Shown piece after piece: positions 15,730 through 25,157 of a stretch of DNA of 64,000 nt; within the stretch, counting starts at the first letter, position 1, and every line of letters begins with the position of its first letter. The stretch spans positions 5,154,522-5,218,521 of the forward strand of contig OX638329.1 of the NCBI GenBank assembly GCA_951812755.1, written 5' to 3'. Source of the stretch: an uncultured Latescibacterota bacterium. GTDB taxonomy: Bacteria > Latescibacterota > UBA2968. The notes beneath the pieces were generated by a model. That model was not told the DNA's origin, searched no databases, and saw only the letters and a list, made by a program, of their open reading frames with translations. The position numbers and the translations under genes are program-made.

Positions 15730-16824
15730 TTAATGACTCAGAATATCGACGACCATATCGCCAAAATCACTGGTCGAGAGAACATTCTTCGGATCGGTTA
15801 TTTCCGAGGCAAGCTCAGAAGTGGCATATCCTCTTTCGAGAATATCAAACATAGCGTTCCACAAAGCGTCGGACTCCTCTTTGAGACCCAGGCATTTATC
15901 CAGCAAAAATGCAATACTGCCAATCATCGAATAGGGATTGGCGATATTTTGCCCCGCGATATCAGGTGCCGACCCGTGCGCCGGTTCCACATAGCCCTTT
16001 TCTGGCCCCATACACGCCGAAGGCATCAAACCGAGAGAACCGAGCAAGCCCCCCGCCTGATCGGTAAGAATATCGCCCTGCATATTTTCCAAAAGCATAA
16101 CCCCATTGAATTGCGTGGGATCTCTGACGAGTTGAAAAGCCGCATTATCGACGATAATCGACACGTACTCGACATCGTCGTATTCTCTTGCCATATCTTC
16201 GATAATCGCATCCCAAAGCCGAGACGTCGCCAGCACATTCGATTTGTGAACATGGGTCATCTTGACACCGAGACGTCGTGCCTCGTCAAACGCAACCATT
16301 CCAATAGCGCGCACCTGTTCTTCGGTATAAATACAATCGTCGCGCGCGTATTTCATACCCGTGGCAGTACCTTCTTCTTTCTCGCCAAAATAAATACCAC
16401 CCACCAGTTCCCGAATCATGAGAATATCAATACCCTCTCCAACGACACTATCGCGCAAGGGAGAAAATGACGCGAGGGACTTGGGCAGCCTGACCGGGCG
16501 ATAATTGGCATACGTATTAAAACGCTTTCGCAAAGGCAGAATAGCACCGAGTTCTGGACGCGACTCCTGTGGAATTTTCTTCGTCTCCTCAATAGAAAGC
16601 CCCACCGGACCTTTGATAATCGCATCTGCCCGATCACACAGGGCTTTCGTCTCATCGGGAAACGGACTGCCCTCGTCAAAATATGACGCCGCACCAAAAG
16701 GCGCGTATTCCAGCACAAACTCGTGATCGAACTTTTTTTCGATCGTGCGAAGAGCTTTAATCCCTTCGCGCATAATCTCTGGCCCAATGCCATCGCCTTC
16801 AAGCACGGCGAGGGTCTTTTTCAT
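15730..16824 (-). CDS. leuB: Isocitrate/isopropylmalate dehydrogenase family protein
   Basis: A 364-aa NAD-dependent beta-decarboxylating dehydrogenase. It starts MKKTLAVLEGDGIGPEIM and carries the family signature NMQGDILTDQAGGLLGSLGLMPSA, with HGSAPDIAGQNIANP at the nucleotide-binding end. Length and the region ELVGGIYFGEKEE favour 3-isopropylmalate dehydrogenase, though tartrate and other malate-type enzymes share these features. The ATG at 16824 is preceded by AAAGG; the frame upstream translates repeats. Finding it between nagB and a lactonase rather than with leuA/leuC is odd and leaves open a catabolic 2-hydroxyacid role. Confidence 0.85.
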   Translation of the reverse strand: MKKTLAVLEGDGIGPEIMREGIKALRTIEKKFDHEFVLEYAPFGAASYFDEGSPFPDETKALCDRADAIIKGPVGLSIEETKKIPQESRPELGAILPLRKRFNTYANYRPVRLPKSLASFSPLRDSVVGEGIDILMIRELVGGIYFGEKEEGTATGMKYARDDCIYTEEQVRAIGMVAFDEARRLGVKMTHVHKSNVLATSRLWDAIIEDMAREYDDVEYVSIIVDNAAFQLVRDPTQFNGVMLLENMQGDILTDQAGGLLGSLGLMPSACMGPEKGYVEPAHGSAPDIAGQNIANPYSMIGSIAFLLDKCLGLKEESDALWNAMFDILERGYATSELASEITDPKNVLSTSDFGDMVVDILSH

Positions 16825-16845
16825 AGCAAACCTTTCTGTAAGAAT

Positions 16846-16961
16846 GGTAAGAGGGAAATCCCTTTCCCGACTAATCGCGGCAAGGATGCCGCTCCAACGC
16901 AACGGCGTAGTAAGAGGGAAATCCCTTTTTGTACGGGCGGGTTTCAAACCCGCCCCTATCC
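16846..16961. repeat. Compound hairpin repeat, copy B, plus GGGCGGGTTT palindrome
   Basis: The gap between nagB and leuB holds two GAGGGAAATCCCTTT-like hairpins (16850-16870 and 16913-16930) flanking an ATCGCGGC..GCCGCTCC module. A separate perfect palindrome, GGGCGGGTTT-C-AAACCCGCCC, is at about 16935-16955. It could attenuate transcription between the two genes. Confidence 0.6.
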
Positions 16962-17699
16962 CTATACCGCCCCAATCTCCGACGCCGACTCTCTATCTAA
17001 AATAAACGTACAATCGGAATGTGTCTGTAAAAAACTCGCCGGACAGCTCGAATGTGGAACACCTTGAACAGCGCGAGCAATCGCTCGTGCCTTATCCTTA
17101 CCCGTCGCCAGCAGGAGGATGCGTTTCGCCTCACAAATCGTGGCAATCCCTGCAGTGAGCGCATGTTTGGGCACATCTCCGACACGCTCGAAAAAACGAC
17201 TATTCGCCGCAATCGTACTCTCGGTCAAATCGACCAGACGGGTACGAGAATCGGGCGCACTGCTCGGCTCGTTAAAAGCAATATGTCCATTGCGACCAAT
17301 GCCGAGCAACCACAGATCCACACCGCCACACGCCCGTATCCTGGCCTCAAAAGCCTCGCACTCGAGATCGGCATCCACTGCCGTGCCATTGGGTACATGC
17401 GTATTCCACGGTTGGATATCGGTACCGTTAAAAAACGTATGATTCATAAAAAAACGATAACTCTGCGGATGCTCACCATCAAGCCCCCAATACTCATCGA
17501 GATTAAAGGTAGTCAAGCGAGAAAAACTCAGCCCCTCCCGATTCATCCGCACGAGTTCTTCATAAGTCCTCACTGGCGTTGAACCCGTTGCCAAACCGAG
17601 CACAGCATCTGGCTTCTGGCAAATAAGCGCGGCAATTTCCAATGCGGCAGCGCGGGCTACATCGTCGGAAGTATCGCAAATTTTCACTTGAATAGGCAT
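16962..17699 (-). CDS. nagB: Glucosamine-6-phosphate deaminase
   Basis: A 245-aa NagB. The enzyme converts glucosamine-6-phosphate to fructose-6-phosphate and ammonia. Family features: LGLATGSTPVRTYEELVRM, FNLDEYWGL with the catalytic Asp, and LLGIGRNGHIAFNEP with the catalytic His. Full length, ATG start at 17699, nine bases after the D-aminoacylase-like gene. Its presence is the best clue that this operon deals with amino sugars. Confidence 0.93.
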   Translation of the reverse strand: MPIQVKICDTSDDVARAAALEIAALICQKPDAVLGLATGSTPVRTYEELVRMNREGLSFSRLTTFNLDEYWGLDGEHPQSYRFFMNHTFFNGTDIQPWNTHVPNGTAVDADLECEAFEARIRACGGVDLWLLGIGRNGHIAFNEPSSAPDSRTRLVDLTESTIAANSRFFERVGDVPKHALTAGIATICEAKRILLLATGKDKARAIARAVQGVPHSSCPASFLQTHSDCTFILDRESASEIGAV

Positions 17700-17708
17700 A
17701 GTTCAAAA

Positions 17709-19253
17709 TTACGCTCGGCGCAACACCTGACCGGGCAACGCACCTGTGGGTTCTCCATTGGCAACGACGGCTTGACCATTGACAAAAACATGCGAAATAC
17801 CGACTGGCGGCAACGTGGGATTTTCAAAAGTAGATCTCGCAGCCACCGTATCGGGATCAAAAACAACGAGATCAGCAGCCTTGCCCACAGCGAGTTCGCC
17901 CCGATCGGGAATATTGAATCGCCGTGCGGGAAAACCGCTCATCTTGTAGATCGCTTCCTCAAAGGTCAGCAACTCGCGCTCGCGCACAAAATGACCCAGC
18001 ACCCGTGCAAAACACCCAAAACCCCGCGGATGCGGATGCGGAATATTAAAAATGCCATCACTGGCAATCATCATACGCGGATGTGTAGCTGTGCGCGTCA
18101 CAGTCTGCGCGGCTACTTCGGGATCAACCTGCCAGGGAAAAATAACGGCATGATCTTCGCGCTCCTGAAAAATCAGATCGTAGGCAAAATCTTCAAGAGA
18201 CGTATTTGCCCGAGCCGCGAGATCGCACAGGCGTTCTCCCGTGTACCTGCCCGAGCCAGTATAACCCACGATTTGATCGCCGCGCCCGAGCCATGTTTTA
18301 AGTTCGGCGATGGACTCGGCGCGAATCTCTGGGTCTTCGAGACGTGCATTGACCTCATCTGGGCTACCGACCTGAAACTTCATGGGCAACATCATGTACA
18401 AATGGGTCATCCCGGCCGGATAGAGATAAGATTCAAATGTCAGATCGATATCTTCACGCTCGATTCTCTCCAGCAAATCGGCATTCTCGTCATTGACCCG
18501 CTCGTGCGAGATATGAACCGGGATATTTGCAGCGCGGGAAAGCGCGATGGTCTCTTCCCAGGCGGCAACGCGCCCAATCGTGTGATAGCGCACATGAGCC
18601 GCGTAAATACCCCCGTATTCCGCTGCGACTTTGCAAAGCGCAACAAGCTCCCGAAAATTCGCATTCGCACTCGGCTGATAATCCAGACCCAGATTGAGCG
18701 CGCCAGCCCCCGCCTCCATCCATTGGCGCGTGAGATCGGCCATCTGTAAAATCTCATCATCTGTAGCCGGTCGCGCATCCCACCCACACGCAGACAGGCG
18801 AACCGCGCAATGAGGAACTTGCGGGTACACATTTGCCGCGCTGTTATTGGGAAAGAGACACAGATAATCCTCCGGCGTTTGCCAGCCAACAGGTATATCG
18901 ACATCGCCAACGGAAAAGCGCGTATATGTCCACAATTCGCGCGTGCGCTCGGGCGACAGCCCCGTCCACCCAAACCCATCGGGCGTCAAAAGCTGAGTGG
19001 TAATGCCCTGCTGCACTTCCGCATAGCGGTGAACACCTGTGAGAAGGGCGATCTCCGAATGGACATGCACATCGATAAAACCGGGACAGACAATATGTCC
19101 CATTGCATCAATATCCGTATCAGCCTCTGCCTGAGACAAATCGCCAATAGCTTCAATGCGATCCCTGCAAATGCCAACATCTGCCCGAAAACCAGGCGTC
19201 CGGCCCGTGCCGTCAATGGCGGTTGCATTGCGGATGAGGAGATCAAAAGTCAC
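17709..19253 (-). CDS. D-aminoacylase / N-acyl-D-amino-acid deacylase family amidohydrolase
   Basis: A 514-aa metal-dependent amidohydrolase. Seen: the N-terminal small beta domain LLIRNATAIDGTGR, then GFIDVHVHSEIALL with the HxH metal motif, YAAHVRYHTIGRV, VHISHERVND, a C-terminal MIASDGIFNIPHPHPRGFG, and the closing KAADLVVFDPDTV strand. This is the organisation of D-aminoacylases. It starts with GTG at 19253, three bases after the DUF6785-like stop. Next to nagB it may deacylate N-acyl amino sugars or N-acyl amino acids, which is inference. Confidence 0.88.
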   Translation of the reverse strand: MTFDLLIRNATAIDGTGRTPGFRADVGICRDRIEAIGDLSQAEADTDIDAMGHIVCPGFIDVHVHSEIALLTGVHRYAEVQQGITTQLLTPDGFGWTGLSPERTRELWTYTRFSVGDVDIPVGWQTPEDYLCLFPNNSAANVYPQVPHCAVRLSACGWDARPATDDEILQMADLTRQWMEAGAGALNLGLDYQPSANANFRELVALCKVAAEYGGIYAAHVRYHTIGRVAAWEETIALSRAANIPVHISHERVNDENADLLERIEREDIDLTFESYLYPAGMTHLYMMLPMKFQVGSPDEVNARLEDPEIRAESIAELKTWLGRGDQIVGYTGSGRYTGERLCDLAARANTSLEDFAYDLIFQEREDHAVIFPWQVDPEVAAQTVTRTATHPRMMIASDGIFNIPHPHPRGFGCFARVLGHFVRERELLTFEEAIYKMSGFPARRFNIPDRGELAVGKAADLVVFDPDTVAARSTFENPTLPPVGISHVFVNGQAVVANGEPTGALPGQVLRRA

Positions 19254-19256
19254 TTT

Positions 19257-21185
19257 TTACCACCTGTTGAGTTTGTGGCCATTGCCCGGAAAAAAAAGCG
19301 CATCTACAACAACGCCCAATGCAATACCGGCAATTTGACCGGCGAGCATCCCCAGAAACAAAGGCGCGATTTTGCGATAGAGTTCAAGGCCACCGAATTT
19401 GAGCACGAGCGATTTGATCGCCCAGCTAAAGAAAATAGAAAAAAAGCTACTCCGCAAGACGCCCGACGATGAGATCGTGAACCCAATCGGATGAATTGGA
19501 AAATGGGGAAAGCGATAGCGAATATAGAGCAAGATACCTGTAAAAATGGCACCAATACCCAAAAAACGCATGCGATTCCAGTCCGTACTCATCGTCCCGG
19601 CGTGTATGCGGTTGGCGATATAAGTCCACGAACCCACGGCACCGTCACCGGACCCATTAAAACTAACCACCCCAAAATTATAGCTGCCAATACCGTAATA
19701 ACCCTGATAAAGGGTAAACGCAATAACAGTAGTCGCGCCGATCAAAGCACCTGTGGCAATCGCGGGAACAAAAGCGCGGCGGCGTTCGACGGGTACAACC
19801 GCAGCCAGACGTGGAACATGAGCGAGCGTTGTAATCGCAAATGTCTTGGCATCGCAAAAAAATGTGTACGTCAGCCCCAGTGCAACCGCACTCGGCGCCC
19901 CCATACCCGCAATACCCAGTACGTGCCAGGTAAATGCCTGAGCAGTAATGGGACCGCGCAAAAAGACCAGGCCACTCTCGGCAATAATATGTGCAAGACC
20001 GAGATAGAGAATCAGCGTAGCACCCCAAAATGTAAGTAAGGTAAGGGCATTCATACCCGATTGCACAAGAAAAGAGATCGTGTACACACTACACAAGATC
20101 AAAATAATAAATGCCGTGCGGTAGGATAAAAGTTCCCCTCCATCATCTATCTGCGCGTTGCGAGACCACACCTTGTGCCAGACATCGCGCAAATGTGCGC
20201 GCGCCATCCACAGCCCCCACAAAACGAGAATAATAAAACCGCCAAAACTCTGCCACCCAATAGCCGGGGCCATAGAACACCACATATCGGAAGCGCCAAA
20301 ATCCAATCCAAAACGATTGAAAATGCCAACCTGAAGAATGGCGAGCAGGTGAAAAAACCAGATGCTATACAACACATCTGATTTCGTGAAATAGGCAAAT
20401 GCAATAGTCATCGGCTGAAAGAGAAACCACAACGGAGGAAAACCCCGACCAATGGGGATATTGACCTGCCTCATAACATCCAGGCGGGGCAAAGCCGTAA
20501 TGAACCATGAGGCGACATTCCAGCAAAAAACGCCAAAAATGAGAGCAAATCCAATCTGAAAAAAACGCGAGCGGACAAGGTTGGCAAACGCATCTTTTGA
20601 ATCACCTGTACCAGTCAGTTCGAGAAGTGCCGTGGCAATGGGAAAAGAAAGCCGTTCGTGCTCCATCCACTGTTTTCGGAGGAGAATGACCACACAGAAA
20701 TTGGCGAGAAATACAGCACCCAAAAATAGGACCCAACCGGGAAAAAGCGCAATCCACGCATCCCAGGGAAAAGGGGCACCGGGCGGTAGCCCTTCGTAGA
20801 AACCCGTAGCCGCAACGCGGTCTGTCAGCACATTCCACTCGGAAAAATACGGCCACAGCCTTTCGTCCCACATATTTTGCGTTGATGCAAAATAAATGGG
20901 CGCAGTAACAACGCCGAGAAAATAACCCGAAAGCCATTCGCCTTGCATATTGGCAGCCACCATCCCGATGCTACATATCGCGATGAGTTCAAAGGATGAG
21001 AGACCCCTGAATCTGCGCGAAAAAACGTGATTAAAAGCGAGCAAGGCCAAAAATGGAATGAGAAAAGCCACAGACAAATGGGCAAAATCCCCGCGAGAAG
21101 AACGCAGGATCAGGCTGCTATACGCAGGCCAAAAATTCACCCAAACAGATAGACAAAGGCCAATGATGATCGCGCGAATAGTCAT
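19257..21185 (-). CDS. DUF6785-like polytopic membrane protein 2
   Basis: A 642-aa membrane protein, paralogue of 10947-12893 (shared RKQWMEHERLSFP, FPIHPIGFT and DALFFPGNGHKLNRW tail). Many hydrophobic segments span its length. It is the first gene of the leftward operon that continues with D-aminoacylase, nagB, leuB-like, lactonase and sulfatase. First position and tight spacing suggest it imports the substrate of that pathway; transport activity of the family is not established to my knowledge. Confidence 0.8.
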   Translation of the reverse strand: MTIRAIIIGLCLSVWVNFWPAYSSLILRSSRGDFAHLSVAFLIPFLALLAFNHVFSRRFRGLSSFELIAICSIGMVAANMQGEWLSGYFLGVVTAPIYFASTQNMWDERLWPYFSEWNVLTDRVAATGFYEGLPPGAPFPWDAWIALFPGWVLFLGAVFLANFCVVILLRKQWMEHERLSFPIATALLELTGTGDSKDAFANLVRSRFFQIGFALIFGVFCWNVASWFITALPRLDVMRQVNIPIGRGFPPLWFLFQPMTIAFAYFTKSDVLYSIWFFHLLAILQVGIFNRFGLDFGASDMWCSMAPAIGWQSFGGFIILVLWGLWMARAHLRDVWHKVWSRNAQIDDGGELLSYRTAFIILILCSVYTISFLVQSGMNALTLLTFWGATLILYLGLAHIIAESGLVFLRGPITAQAFTWHVLGIAGMGAPSAVALGLTYTFFCDAKTFAITTLAHVPRLAAVVPVERRRAFVPAIATGALIGATTVIAFTLYQGYYGIGSYNFGVVSFNGSGDGAVGSWTYIANRIHAGTMSTDWNRMRFLGIGAIFTGILLYIRYRFPHFPIHPIGFTISSSGVLRSSFFSIFFSWAIKSLVLKFGGLELYRKIAPLFLGMLAGQIAGIALGVVVDALFFPGNGHKLNRW

Positions 21186-21342
21186 AGGATTACTGGAATA
21201 TAGAGAATAGACTGAAAAAAACGGGTGTCTATCATAACACGGAAGATGGGGCTGGTCAAGCTAAGTGAGGGGTTAGGGCTGTTACCCTCTCACCTCTCGT
21301 CTTTGGGTGGGACGGGGTAAATGGCTACTGACCATTAGCCGT

Positions 21343-22254
21343 TTATTTCAATGCCAGATCATCGAGCCATTGTGCCACGCTGTGTTGATTGCCCTGGATA
21401 AAAACAGGCGCGAGAGATCCGCGGGCGTGCAGGGCGTGGATGAGGCGGTCAATGGCGATGAGTTGTTCGCCGGGAGTTTTGCACCGGGGCCATTGGCTCA
21501 CAAATTGGCGAATGGGCGCGAGATTTCCCGTGTGTGCATATCTGTCGTATTGTTTTTTCCACGATTGCCATGTGAAGGCATGACCACAACCCGCACAGTT
21601 TAAGTGCTCGACCTTGCGTTTTTGCCGTTTTGTGAAAGCCCGCCATTTTTTTTCATAACCACAATATGTGCAACAAAACATAGCGGACTGGTGTTCGCCT
21701 TGCCTTTTGCAGTTGGGGCATGTGAGATCCCAATGAGAAGATACCTTTTTTGTTTTGGATGATCCCAATTTTGAAGATGGTGGCTTGCGTAAAGTATTGT
21801 TGCAATGCGGGCAAGGGAGTCGCACGCGGTGTTTGATGGATTGACGATATTTCTGCCATGTCCAGATCTGTTTGCACGAAGAACAGGCGAGCGTGTTAGT
21901 GCTATAATTCCATGCCAATATTTTGCGACAATCAAAGCAACGCGGGTGGTTGCGAAGTGCGTCTCTGCAATCATGCCAGGTTATTTTTTCTCCACAGATT
22001 GGACATGAGAATTGCGATGCAGATGGTTGAGCAGAAGGTCGTTCCCGATAGAAGTTCCGCCGATAGACGATTTGGTCGCACTGTGGACAGGGGACTTGAC
22101 CCCGCAGGGCCTGTCCAAACATCAAGACTGCTTCGCCGCGTGTGTAGAGGCTCCACCCAATGTGCATGAGTTTGTCTTCGTCGAAAATACCGCGGCGGAT
22201 GCACTGGTAGAGTTGGCGGACGCGCCATGGTTTAAGGCGAGGTGTCCCTTGCAT
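21343..22254 (-). CDS. Protein with four predicted zinc ribbons
   Basis: A 303-aa protein with eight CxxC pairs (CPQC, CPIC, CFDC, CSSC, CPHC, CPNC, CTYC, CAGC), enough for four zinc ribbons between residues about 57 and 245. Several pairs are followed by an aromatic-basic motif: ITWHDCRDAL, WTWQKYRQSI, KKWRAFTKRQ, FTWQSWKKQY. The N-terminal 55 residues (KPWRVRQLYQCIRRGIFDED) are helical. The strongly basic, multi-ribbon layout suggests nucleic-acid binding. I do not recognise a named family. Start: ATG at 22254 has AGGA seven bases upstream; ATG at 22260 is too close to it. Confidence 0.75.
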   Translation of the reverse strand: MQGTPRLKPWRVRQLYQCIRRGIFDEDKLMHIGWSLYTRGEAVLMFGQALRGQVPCPQCDQIVYRRNFYRERPSAQPSASQFSCPICGEKITWHDCRDALRNHPRCFDCRKILAWNYSTNTLACSSCKQIWTWQKYRQSIKHRVRLPCPHCNNTLRKPPSSKLGSSKTKKVSSHWDLTCPNCKRQGEHQSAMFCCTYCGYEKKWRAFTKRQKRKVEHLNCAGCGHAFTWQSWKKQYDRYAHTGNLAPIRQFVSQWPRCKTPGEQLIAIDRLIHALHARGSLAPVFIQGNQHSVAQWLDDLALK

Positions 22255-22351
22255 GGTCATATCCTTTATTTGTCGCGTAAAGAGAAGGTTCTGATTTGAA
22301 GATACAGTTCAAAAAGTCCTCGCACAAGTCCCCCCCTTCCCTGTCGATACC

Positions 22352-22380
22352 TTGACAAGGAAGAAATGCCGATTTATCAT
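22352..22380 (+). promoter_or_regulatory. Strong sigma70-type promoter of the polyuronide-type operon
   Basis: Consensus TTGACA (22352-22357), 17-nt spacer, TATCAT (22375-22380), 44 nt before the ATG at 22425. Confidence 0.7.
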
Positions 22381-22424
22381 GAGCATCCCACCATTCGCAG
22401 CATTACACATAGACGAGGCTTATT

Positions 22425-23204
22425 ATGCGCCAGAATTTCTCGGGCATCTTGGAAGAAATGACCATTGACGACGTGCGAGCACTCACGCCCAATGTAGCGG
22501 TCATCCCCATAGGCTCCACCGAACCGCACGGACCTGCATTGCCCTATGGAACGGACAGCTTTCAAGTGGAATACGTCGCTTACGGAGGCACGCGCAAAGC
22601 CAATGAACTGGGCGGGCGCGTCCTGTGTTTGCCCACACAGCGGATGAGCTTAAACAACAACTTCCGCGTCTTCCCATTCGCGTGCCGCATGCAAGTCCCC
22701 ACATTCATGAATCTATTGAAAGACCTCGTGGCAATGTGCCGCGCGGAAAATGTACACCGCATTGTATTCATCAATGGTCACGGCGGCAACCCCGACGCCA
22801 TCCGCGCAGTACAGCGCGATTTGGCAGCACAAGATGGCCTCTTCACATGCTTGATCAGCACGGGATCCTGCGCATCGGAAGACGCAAAAGCTATATGGGA
22901 AAATCGCAGCGATCACGCAGGCGAAGAAGAAACCTCCCAAATCATGTTCTTGCGCCCCGAACTCGTGCGCGAAGATCTGATTGCCAACAACCCTCCCCAA
23001 TATCCCAAATTGAAAACACTACGGGAATTTGACATCGATTTTGTGCGCCCCTGGCATTTGTATTTGCCCGCATCCGCTGGCGGCGATGCGCGAAAAGCCT
23101 CGCCGCAAAAAGGTGAAACAGTCTTAAACTCAGCCGTGGAAGGATCCGGACGATTCTTTGCTGAATTATCACAGACAGAGGACTCAGAGACATTTCCTTA
23201 TTGA
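22425..23204 (+). CDS. Creatininase family amidohydrolase
   Basis: A 259-aa creatininase-fold metal hydrolase. Motifs: IPIGSTEPHGPALPYGTDSF (metal-binding Glu, His and Asp) and FINGHGGNPDAI. Family members open cyclic amides or deformylate intermediates. It is the first gene of an eight-gene rightward operon behind the promoter at 22352-22380. In such sugar operons creatininase-like proteins are frequent but their substrates are usually unknown. The next gene starts 12 nt later. Confidence 0.87.
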   Translation: MRQNFSGILEEMTIDDVRALTPNVAVIPIGSTEPHGPALPYGTDSFQVEYVAYGGTRKANELGGRVLCLPTQRMSLNNNFRVFPFACRMQVPTFMNLLKDLVAMCRAENVHRIVFINGHGGNPDAIRAVQRDLAAQDGLFTCLISTGSCASEDAKAIWENRSDHAGEEETSQIMFLRPELVREDLIANNPPQYPKLKTLREFDIDFVRPWHLYLPASAGGDARKASPQKGETVLNSAVEGSGRFFAELSQTEDSETFPY

Positions 23205-23216
23205 AAGGACCTTAGC

Positions 23217-24305
23217 ATGATCACCTACGAAACACTCGGCGTAAAACCATTTATCAATGCGAGTGGCACCATTACCACACTGGGCGGTAGCTTAATGTCA
23301 GATGAAGTGCTGGAGGCGATGTGCGCGGCAGGAGGATCATTTGTCGATTTGAACGACCTGCTCGTAAAAGCAGGCGAATATCTGGCAGACCGCATTGGCG
23401 TACCCGCGGCCTTTATCTCGTGCGGCGCAGCCAGCGGTGTACAATTGTCCGCTGCGGCGTGTTTGACAGGACCTGACATAGCAAAAGCGCGCCAGTTGCC
23501 GCATACAAAGGGATGGAAGAACGAATTTGTAATCAGCCTGGTCGATAGCCATACGTACATCCATCAGGGCATTGAAGTCTGCGGAGGCAAACTCGTGCGG
23601 GTTGGCAGCAAACAAGCGGTAACCAGCGAAGACCTCATTGGCGGAATCGGTGAAAAAACAGCGGCTGTGGTACATTTTTTGGGTAAACAGAGCAAAGAAC
23701 AGCTTGCAGAAATCATTGCTGGTGCCCAAAAAAAAGGCGTACCCGTCATGGTAGATGCGGCTGCACAACTGCCTCCCCGTTCAAACTTAACCGAATTCGT
23801 CGAAATGGGCGCGAGCCTGGTGACATTCAGCGGCGGCAAGGGTTTGTGCGGACCTCAAAACAGCGGTCTGGTCATAGGCAAAGAGGACTACGTAGAAGCC
23901 GTGCGGATCAATGCGAGTCCGCATTCGGCCATTGGACGCGGCATGAAAGTGGGAAAAGAAGAAATCCTGGGCTTGATCGCGGCTATAGATCTGTTTTTGA
24001 GCCGAAGCGATCGCGAAGACCGCCAGCGCTGGCATGGGCAAGCTCGCGTTGTCGTAGATGCAGTCAAAGATATCGCAAACGCATACCTGATGACCGAAGG
24101 ACAGGATGCCGCGCCCGAATTCGCGCCCCGCGCATACATAGACTTGCCGGACGAACAGCGCGATGCCGTAATCCACGCATTGAAAGAAGGCGAGCCGTCA
24201 ATTGTCGTACGGAGAAGTTCCAGAGGTATTTTGATCGACCCGATGACCATGCAAACGGGTGAAGAAGCCGTAGTCGCAGAAAAATTGCGGGAGGTATTGA
24301 CATGA
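23217..24305 (+). CDS. SelA-like PLP-dependent lyase/aminotransferase
   Basis: A 362-aa fold-type I PLP enzyme of the SelA-like/DgaE group. The PLP lysine is expected in TFSGGKGLCGPQNSGLVIG, with VPVMVDAAAQLPPRSN providing the Asp that contacts the cofactor ring. The N-terminus YETLGVKPFINASGTITTLGGS is typical. It is shorter than true selenocysteine synthase and lacks an N-terminal SelA extension, and its neighbours are catabolic. D-glucosaminate-6-phosphate ammonia-lyase-like chemistry is a better guess. It overlaps the next gene by four bases (ATGA). Confidence 0.85.
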   Translation: MITYETLGVKPFINASGTITTLGGSLMSDEVLEAMCAAGGSFVDLNDLLVKAGEYLADRIGVPAAFISCGAASGVQLSAAACLTGPDIAKARQLPHTKGWKNEFVISLVDSHTYIHQGIEVCGGKLVRVGSKQAVTSEDLIGGIGEKTAAVVHFLGKQSKEQLAEIIAGAQKKGVPVMVDAAAQLPPRSNLTEFVEMGASLVTFSGGKGLCGPQNSGLVIGKEDYVEAVRINASPHSAIGRGMKVGKEEILGLIAAIDLFLSRSDREDRQRWHGQARVVVDAVKDIANAYLMTEGQDAAPEFAPRAYIDLPDEQRDAVIHALKEGEPSIVVRRSSRGILIDPMTMQTGEEAVVAEKLREVLT

Positions 24306-25129
24306 TCGACGCGCATTTACACCTGACGCACAACGACAGATCAGTTGAAGAAACCATCACGCATATCGAAGCCATCGGCGCGGAAAAAGCCGTCATGCTA
24401 CCCATTGAAGATGGCGACGACGAGTTTGGCTGGATGACCGAAGACATCGTAAAAGCGCATCGGGATTATCCGGATACCATCATACCCTTCTGCCATGTAG
24501 ATGTCACACGAGAAGACGCCGTGCCCGAACTGGAAAAACGCGCTATCAGCGGCATCTTTAAGGGCTATGGCGAACAAAAACAGCACCTGAGATTGGACGA
24601 TCCGCGATTGGAAAAAGTACTGGCAATCTGCAATGAGTTGAACTGGCCTGTAACCTGGCATTTTCAAGAAGGCGAGCGGGGATATAATCAGGGGATTGAG
24701 TATCTCGAAGTGCTCCTGAAAAAATTCCCCAATATTAAGTTCATCGGCCACGCCCAATCGTGGTGGGCGCATATCAGCACCGACGTACCCGCTCCCGAAG
24801 AAACCCTGTATCCCACAGGCGCGGTCAAACCCGGCGGCTTAATAGATCGACTATTGGCAGACTATCCCAATATGTTTGCCGATTTATCCGCGGGTTCGGG
24901 TCTGGGTGGCCTGACACGGGATGAGGATTTTACCGCGGGATTTCTGGCGCGTCATGGTAAAAAATTGATGTTTGCCACAGATTGTCCGTGCAGAGATGGC
25001 AAAGGTGCGGGCCTCTCCCGCGGCGCGTGTTTCGCGCAATTGAGCCTCCCATTTCTCGAGCGCATGCTCGCCCCCGACGCACTGAAGGATATCTTGCACA
25101 ACAATGCAGTGAGGATATTAAATCTGTGA
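24302..25129 (+). CDS. Amidohydrolase family protein 1
   Basis: A 275-aa amidohydrolase_2-type TIM barrel. The N-terminal metal motif is MIDAHLHL; further ligands are expected in WPVTWHFQEG, KFIGHAQSWW and LMFATDCPCRD. It is translationally coupled to the PLP enzyme through an ATGA overlap. Members hydrolyse lactones or decarboxylate carboxylic acids. Paralogue of the gene at 26094 by family, but not close in sequence. Confidence 0.85.
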   Translation: MIDAHLHLTHNDRSVEETITHIEAIGAEKAVMLPIEDGDDEFGWMTEDIVKAHRDYPDTIIPFCHVDVTREDAVPELEKRAISGIFKGYGEQKQHLRLDDPRLEKVLAICNELNWPVTWHFQEGERGYNQGIEYLEVLLKKFPNIKFIGHAQSWWAHISTDVPAPEETLYPTGAVKPGGLIDRLLADYPNMFADLSAGSGLGGLTRDEDFTAGFLARHGKKLMFATDCPCRDGKGAGLSRGACFAQLSLPFLERMLAPDALKDILHNNAVRILNL

Positions 25130-25157
25130 GAAGCAGACTATCATACAGGGGCGTGAT

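Noticed and set aside
16824-16947. N-terminal extension of the LeuB-like protein
   Set aside because: It translates the hairpin repeats; the conserved domain starts at 16824.
23217-24305. SelA-like gene as the selenocysteine synthase for the arsC selenoprotein
   Set aside because: It is in a catabolic operon, lacks the SelA N-terminal extension and is closer to DgaE-type lyases. It is not evidence for Sec synthesis.
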